Source: Fragilaria crotonensis (Eukaryota; Bacillariophyta; Fragilariophyceae; Fragilariales; Fragilariaceae). Taken from it: a stretch of DNA of 56,125 nt. Made by a program: the position numbers and the translations under genes. Positions 51,644-56,125 of the stretch are shown here, one piece after another. A model generated the notes under the pieces. That model saw only the letters and a list, made by a program, of their open reading frames with translations. It ran no database searches and was not told the origin of the DNA. Each line of letters opens with the position of its first letter. Within the stretch, counting starts at the first letter, position 1. The stretch is taken from positions 1-56,125 of the forward strand of contig JAKSYS010000401.1 of assembly GCA_022925895.1 (NCBI GenBank), written 5' to 3'.

Positions 51644-54600
51644 CCATCGGTGGCGGCCTATCAATCCACCATCCGGAGGGCAAGGTCGCTACCATCAAAT
51701 CATCGTATCGTCTCGTCCCTCCAGCATTCAGAACCACATTTTGCCCGTTGCGAACTCGATTCGCATGCTGACACTTGCGCTCTTGGGAGCAATTTCACTC
51801 TTTTATCGTACACAGGCCGCGAATGCGATGTATCCCCTTACAACGCATCGCACGAACCAGAACGAAATGTCCCCATTGTCAGCGCAGGAACCTCGTACAC
51901 TTGCCAAACCTCGGGCGTTACCTACATCCTTGTCATCCACGAAGCACTATGGTTTGGTGACAAACTTCAACACTCCTTACTGAATCCCAACCAATTGCGA
52001 TTTGCCGGCATGGAAGTTCACGACAACCCGTTTGCCCGCGAACATCGTATTTCCATTGACCATCCCGACCTGCACATACCTCTTGACATTACAGGCACCA
52101 CTATCTTCCTTGAATCGTCCACACCCACTCAACACGAGCTGGATACTTGTCCACATATACATCTAACACTCGACTCCGATTGGAATCCACACACCGTGCA
52201 ACTGGCGTCAGCGCAGCGTGCGGAGGCGGAAATGAGCGGCGCGAGTGATATTGAACCTGGACTTGCACAAATATCAGCGGTGTTTTGTTGCAACCAAATG
52301 GCGGAAGCGATGAACGAACAACGACACATAAAGGCCACCACCGTCGATGTGCCAGGAACGAAAACTTTTATATCTAACAAGCGTCACACACAGATAACAA
52401 GCGAACAATTAAGCGAGCGATGGAATATCGGACTATCGCAAGCGAAGAACACGTTAAAAGTAACAACACAGCGCGGCGTTCGATCAGCGATCATGCCACT
52501 GAGCAGACGATATCGAACGGACAGAATGTATAATCAGCGAAAATTGCGAAATCAAAAGTTCTACACTGACACCTTGTTTGGAAAATGCAAATCGATCACC
52601 AACAACACATGTGCACAAATATTTGCGAACGAAGCATATTTCGTGAAAGCGTATCCGATGGAAAAGAAATCGATGGCTGGGCTTGCTCTGCGACAATTTA
52701 TAAGAGACTATGGCGTGCCGGAACAACTGACATCTGACGGCGCAGCAGAGCAAACTGGTCCCAAAACAGAGTTCATGAAGAACGTAAGGAAGTATCAAAT
52801 CGACCACCATCTAAGCGAACCACACAGGCCACAGCAAAACAGGGCAGAGTCCGTAATTCGGGAAGTGAAGAAGCGTTGGTTCAGGCAGATGACTAAAAGA
52901 AAAGTCCCGAAAAGGCTCTGGGATTATGGTATTGTATGGGTGTGCGAAATCATGTCGCTGACATCGAACTCAACCTTTGCGTTAGACGGGAGAACACCAA
53001 CCGAACAAATCACGGGCGAGACTCCAGACATATCGGAATACCTGGACTTTACTTTCTATGATTGGGTATGGTATAAAGACAACGCTGGGGTTGGGGACAA
53101 CTCCTGTGGGCGATGGCTTGGCGTTTCGCACAGAGTGGGAAATCTAATGTCATACTGGATACTAACCGAGAACGGGAGAGTCATATCGAGAACAACTGTA
53201 CAGCGAGTCACCAACTTGGAGCAAGGCACAGCAGAAGTCAAAGAGCGAATGTCGAGTTTTAATGAGCGCGTGTCGACTGTCCTCAACGATGCCAACCATA
53301 TCATACAAGAAAATGATGGCGATAGGCAGCTTCAGGATTGGGACAACTACACACTTGAAGACGACCCGGACTTTGCGGAAGAGTTCAACAACATGGTCTC
53401 GGATGATAAAATCCCTGAAGCCGATGACACGTTCACCCCAGATCTATTTGACGACACATACTTAAACAAGGAAGTGGCGATCGCGAGAGGTGCCGGAACA
53501 GAAGAGGATGTACAATATGGTAAAGTGACCAAGCGACTGCGCGATGCGGAAGGCCGACCGATTGGAACGGCACATGAGAATCCTTTGCTAGATACGCGAG
53601 AATACGATGTGGAATTCATGGACGGACACAATGAATCACTGTCTGCCAATTTAATTGCTCAACACTTGTACTCACAAATTGACGAAGAAGGAAACAGACA
53701 TGTTATGCTCGACGACATTACAGATCACAGGCGAAAAGAAAGCGCAGTTGACAAGAGCGATGAGTTCACGACAATGTCGAATGGCGTAAAGCGTCGGAGA
53801 GAAACAACTCAGGGTTGGCAGTTACTGTGCCAATGGAGAGACGGAAGCACGAATTGGGTTGCATTAAAGGACATGAAACAATCGTACCCAGTCCAAGTTG
53901 CAGAATATGCAATAGCCAATCGAATCGACGATGAACCAGCGTTTGCGTGGTGGGTCAAACATGTGATCAGAAAGCGCGACCGAATCCTATCTAAGATCAA
54001 ATCCAAATACTGGCAAAGGACACACAAATACGGAATCAGGATACCCAAAACCGTGGAGCAAGCGTTAGCGTTTGATAAACAGAACGGCAACACTCTATGG
54101 TGGGATGCGATATGTAAAGAAATGAAGAACGTCAGGCCAGCTTTTGAGAAATGGGAGCAACCCGAGCGAGAAATGCTACCCGGATACCAGAAGATTAAGT
54201 GCCATTTCATTTTCGACGTTAAGATGGGAGAGAACTTCCGTAGAAAAGCGAGGTTGGTGGCGAACGGTAACCAGACAGAGACCCCAACATCATTGACGTA
54301 CTCGTCCGTGGTATCACGAGACTCCGTAAGAATTGCTTTGCTTGTTGCTTCACTTAATAACTTACAATTGTTGGCTTGCGATATCCAAAATGCATACCTC
54401 ACAGCAGACTGCAGAGAGAAAATTTACATCACAGCTGGTCCAGAATTTGGATCGGAAGCAGGCTCCACAATGATCATTCGGAAAGCGTTATACGGTCTGA
54501 AATCAAGTGGAGCAGCGTTCAGGGCTCACTTAGCGGAGACCCTCTACGAACTGAACTACCAACCAACGAAAGGAGATCCTGACGTATGGATAAGGCCGGC

Positions 54601-55720
54601 GACTAAAGCGGATGGCTTCGAATACTATGAAATGGTATTGGTATATGTTGACGACATCCTTTGCATATCGGACGATCCGAAGGCCACTATGAAAGGAATC
54701 CAAGCGACGTTCAAACTCAAGGACGACCGGATCGAAAAGCCGGAGATGTACTTGGGAGCGACGTTGACCGAAAAGAACCTGAACGGAACCATGTGCTGGA
54801 CAATGTCATCCGAGCAATATGTGAAGGCTGCAATCGCGAACGTTGAAGCGAAATTGGACGAAAGTGGGCAAAGATTACCATCAAGGTGCTCGTCGCCATT
54901 ACAAGCAGGCTATCGACCGGAGCTAGATGTTTCAGCGGAGCTCAAAATCGATGGAATAAGATATTACCAAGAATTGATTGGCGTTTTGAGATGGGCGATT
55001 GAGCTGGGAAGGATTGATATCACAATGGAAGTGTCTATGTTGTCTACTCACCTTGCTATGCCCCGCGAAGGACACTTACAGCAGGCGTATCATGTGTTCG
55101 GATATTTGAAAGCGAAACCAAAGAAGACACTTGCTTTCGACCCAACTCACCCAGACATTGATGAAGCGAGATTCGAAAAGTGCGACTGGCATGATTTTTA
55201 TAGAGGGGCGGCAGAATCGATTCCAGGGGACATGCCGGACCCCAGAGGTAATGTTGTTTCCACTCATTGTTTTGTTGACGCTGACCACGCAGGTAACAGA
55301 GTGACCAGAAGGTCGCAGACAGGGATTTTATTGTTTGTGAACCGAGCCCCAATCATATGGTATAGTAAGCGACAAAACACCGTCGAAACGTCGACGTTCG
55401 GGAGCGAATTTGTGGCGATGAGAATTGCAGTCGAGTTGGTTGAAGCTTTACGCTACAAGTTGCGGATGTTCGGGATACCGATCGAAGGATCCACGAACGT
55501 ATTCTGCGACAACGAAGCGGTCACCAAGAACGCGATTAACCCGGAATCTACTCTCAAGAAGAAGCATAACGCAATTGCATACCACCGAACGCGTGAAGCT
55601 GTGGCTGCGGGAACTATCCGAGTTACCAAAGAAGATGGAAAGACGAACTTGGCGGACGTATTGACGAAACCGTTGTCGCAGATGACGAAAGATTTTTTAT
55701 GCGATCGGTTCATGTATTGA
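51644..55720 (+). CDS. Copia Pol polyprotein, intact
   Basis: It is in the same frame as the second part of gag, separated only by TGA 51641-51643. The first ATG is far inside the protease region, so it is probably made as a Gag-Pol fusion. Residue numbers below count from 51650. Protease: CELDSHADTCALGSNF near 40 (DSHAD in place of DSGA). Integrase: FYTDTLFGK (about 306), LTSDGAAEQTG (about 362), QNRAESVIREVK (about 398). A chromodomain-like segment lies at about 718-780 (WQLLCQWRDGSTNWVALKDM, then VAEYA and EPAFAWWV). RT: LVYVDDILCISDD near 998. RNase H: HCFVDADHAGNRVTRRSQTG, STFGSEFVAM, CDNEAVTKNA, LADVLTKPLS. All catalytic residues are present; this copy may be functional. Confidence 0.93.
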   Translation, partial: PSVAAYQSTIRRARSLPSNHRIVSSLQHSEPHFARCELDSHADTCALGSNFTLLSYTGRECDVSPYNASHEPERNVPIVSAGTSYTCQTSGVTYILVIHEALWFGDKLQHSLLNPNQLRFAGMEVHDNPFAREHRISIDHPDLHIPLDITGTTIFLESSTPTQHELDTCPHIHLTLDSDWNPHTVQLASAQRAEAEMSGASDIEPGLAQISAVFCCNQMAEAMNEQRHIKATTVDVPGTKTFISNKRHTQITSEQLSERWNIGLSQAKNTLKVTTQRGVRSAIMPLSRRYRTDRMYNQRKLRNQKFYTDTLFGKCKSITNNTCAQIFANEAYFVKAYPMEKKSMAGLALRQFIRDYGVPEQLTSDGAAEQTGPKTEFMKNVRKYQIDHHLSEPHRPQQNRAESVIREVKKRWFRQMTKRKVPKRLWDYGIVWVCEIMSLTSNSTFALDGRTPTEQITGETPDISEYLDFTFYDWVWYKDNAGVGDNSCGRWLGVSHRVGNLMSYWILTENGRVISRTTVQRVTNLEQGTAEVKERMSSFNERVSTVLNDANHIIQENDGDRQLQDWDNYTLEDDPDFAEEFNNMVSDDKIPEADDTFTPDLFDDTYLNKEVAIARGAGTEEDVQYGKVTKRLRDAEGRPIGTAHENPLLDTREYDVEFMDGHNESLSANLIAQHLYSQIDEEGNRHVMLDDITDHRRKESAVDKSDEFTTMSNGVKRRRETTQGWQLLCQWRDGSTNWVALKDMKQSYPVQVAEYAIANRIDDEPAFAWWVKHVIRKRDRILSKIKSKYWQRTHKYGIRIPKTVEQALAFDKQNGNTLWWDAICKEMKNVRPAFEKWEQPEREMLPGYQKIKCHFIFDVKMGENFRRKARLVANGNQTETPTSLTYSSVVSRDSVRIALLVASLNNLQLLACDIQNAYLTADCREKIYITAGPEFGSEAGSTMIIRKALYGLKSSGAAFRAHLAETLYELNYQPTKGDPDVWIRPATKADGFEYYEMVLVYVDDILCISDDPKATMKGIQATFKLKDDRIEKPEMYLGATLTEKNLNGTMCWTMSSEQYVKAAIANVEAKLDESGQRLPSRCSSPLQAGYRPELDVSAELKIDGIRYYQELIGVLRWAIELGRIDITMEVSMLSTHLAMPREGHLQQAYHVFGYLKAKPKKTLAFDPTHPDIDEARFEKCDWHDFYRGAAESIPGDMPDPRGNVVSTHCFVDADHAGNRVTRRSQTGILLFVNRAPIIWYSKRQNTVETSTFGSEFVAMRIAVELVEALRYKLRMFGIPIEGSTNVFCDNEAVTKNAINPESTLKKKHNAIAYHRTREAVAAGTIRVTKEDGKTNLADVLTKPLSQMTKDFLCDRFMY

Positions 55721-55901
55721 ATGGGAATGCGGAAGAGCCAAGGTTCATCGAACGCTGATAGTTGCAGCGTCGGTTACCTCCTGAGCACGCAAGACGTGTG
55801 GCTATAAAATTCAGGTCGATGTTGCGCGATGATTGAGGAGTTTCAGAGTTGATTTGAGAGCGATCATAGAGTCGGCAGCCTCGTCTTATGTTCGAGGGGA
55901 C
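55721..55901 (+). promoter_or_regulatory. 3' untranslated part with polypurine tract
   Basis: Non-coding. GAGGGGA (55894-55900), just before the LTR start at 55902, is the candidate polypurine tract. Confidence 0.6.
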
Positions 55902-56125
55902 TGAATAAATCTAGTGGTACAGTGGTACTGGGTTACGGTATGGGATACCGTATGATGCCCGTTGCCATGGTGCGCATTAGCGAGTGGTAACTAGCCGTTA
56001 CCAAGCGTGCACGTTAGCGAGCATATATCTGATAAGATGTGTGGTTGCTCGAGCTGCGAGATGCGAGCGTACTTATCTTAGGATTGCTTTTACACCTTTT
56101 AACCAAGTTACCTTTAGCGTAAGTC
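55902..56125 (+). repeat. 3' LTR, truncated by the window end
   Basis: Repeats 49566-49789 from TGAATAAATC onward. Confidence 0.93.

Larger units (their letters stand above)
49566..56125 (+). mobile_element. Copia-type LTR retrotransposon, plus strand, cut by the window end
   Basis: The 224 bases from 55902 to the window end match 49566-49789 throughout the stretch compared, so these are the two LTRs. Between them lie a small 5' ORF, gag and a 1356-codon pol frame with protease, integrase, chromodomain-like segment, RT and RNase H. The apparent identity of the LTRs over the visible part and the intact pol suggest a recent insertion. Five bases before the left LTR are AGTTA; the matching duplication would be outside the window. 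Confidence 0.93.

Noticed and set aside
1..56125. CRISPR arrays, rRNA or bacterial operons
   Set aside because: No regularly spaced repeats, no rRNA motifs, and the genes have eukaryotic features (intron, signal exon, retroelements).

Overview
The window looks like a gene-poor, transposon-rich stretch of a diatom nuclear genome (inference). The pointers are Copia-type LTR retrotransposons of the diatom CoDi kind, a membrane-anchored plant-like leucine-rich-repeat (LRR) family, a prolyl 4-hydroxylase with a spliced signal-peptide exon, tyrosine-recombinase elements, and a probable eukaryotic selenoprotein. I cannot name the species from sequence alone. No tRNA, rRNA or CRISPR array was found.

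Layout. 1-2400: old debris, with a gag relic on the minus strand and a possible MITE. 2406-14474: a 12.07-kb Copia element on the minus strand with two LTRs, a matching CTGAC target duplication, frame-broken pol, and about 4.8 kb of extra sense-strand sequence before gag. 14901-17234: an intact LRR protein gene (LRR1), followed by a relic of the 3' end of a prolyl-hydroxylase gene. 18369-19205: a broken 5' fragment of the same LRR gene. 20427-22432: a frame-broken Crypton. 22791-29458 (minus): a DIRS/Ngaro-like retroelement with gag, RT, RNase H and tyrosine recombinase. 30180-32150: a second intact LRR gene (LRR2) with a different N-terminal half, again followed by a prolyl-hydroxylase tail. 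32869-42191: a 9.3-kb unit with perfect 23-bp terminal inverted repeats and a GTAC duplication that encloses a second tyrosine-recombinase retroelement. 42441-44928: an unrecognised broken gene joined to a third, truncated LRR copy. 44961-46572 (minus): the complete prolyl 4-hydroxylase. 46917-47783: a DsbA/FrnE-type oxidoreductase with an in-frame TGA exactly at the catalytic cysteine, followed by a SECIS-like hairpin. 48342-49112 (minus): a short-chain dehydrogenase. 49566 to the window end: a second Copia element on the plus strand, nearly intact in pol.

How it fits together. The host backbone is a tandemly duplicated module of LRR gene plus convergent prolyl-hydroxylase 3' end. Only the last module keeps the complete hydroxylase. 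The duplicated spacers are useful because copy A preserves the empty target site of the 9.3-kb element found in copy B. Three different tyrosine-recombinase elements lie within about 22 kb. The best candidates for something undescribed are the TGA/SECIS oxidoreductase gene and the inverted-repeat-bounded tyrosine-recombinase unit. All calls come from reading the sequence; no database search was run.
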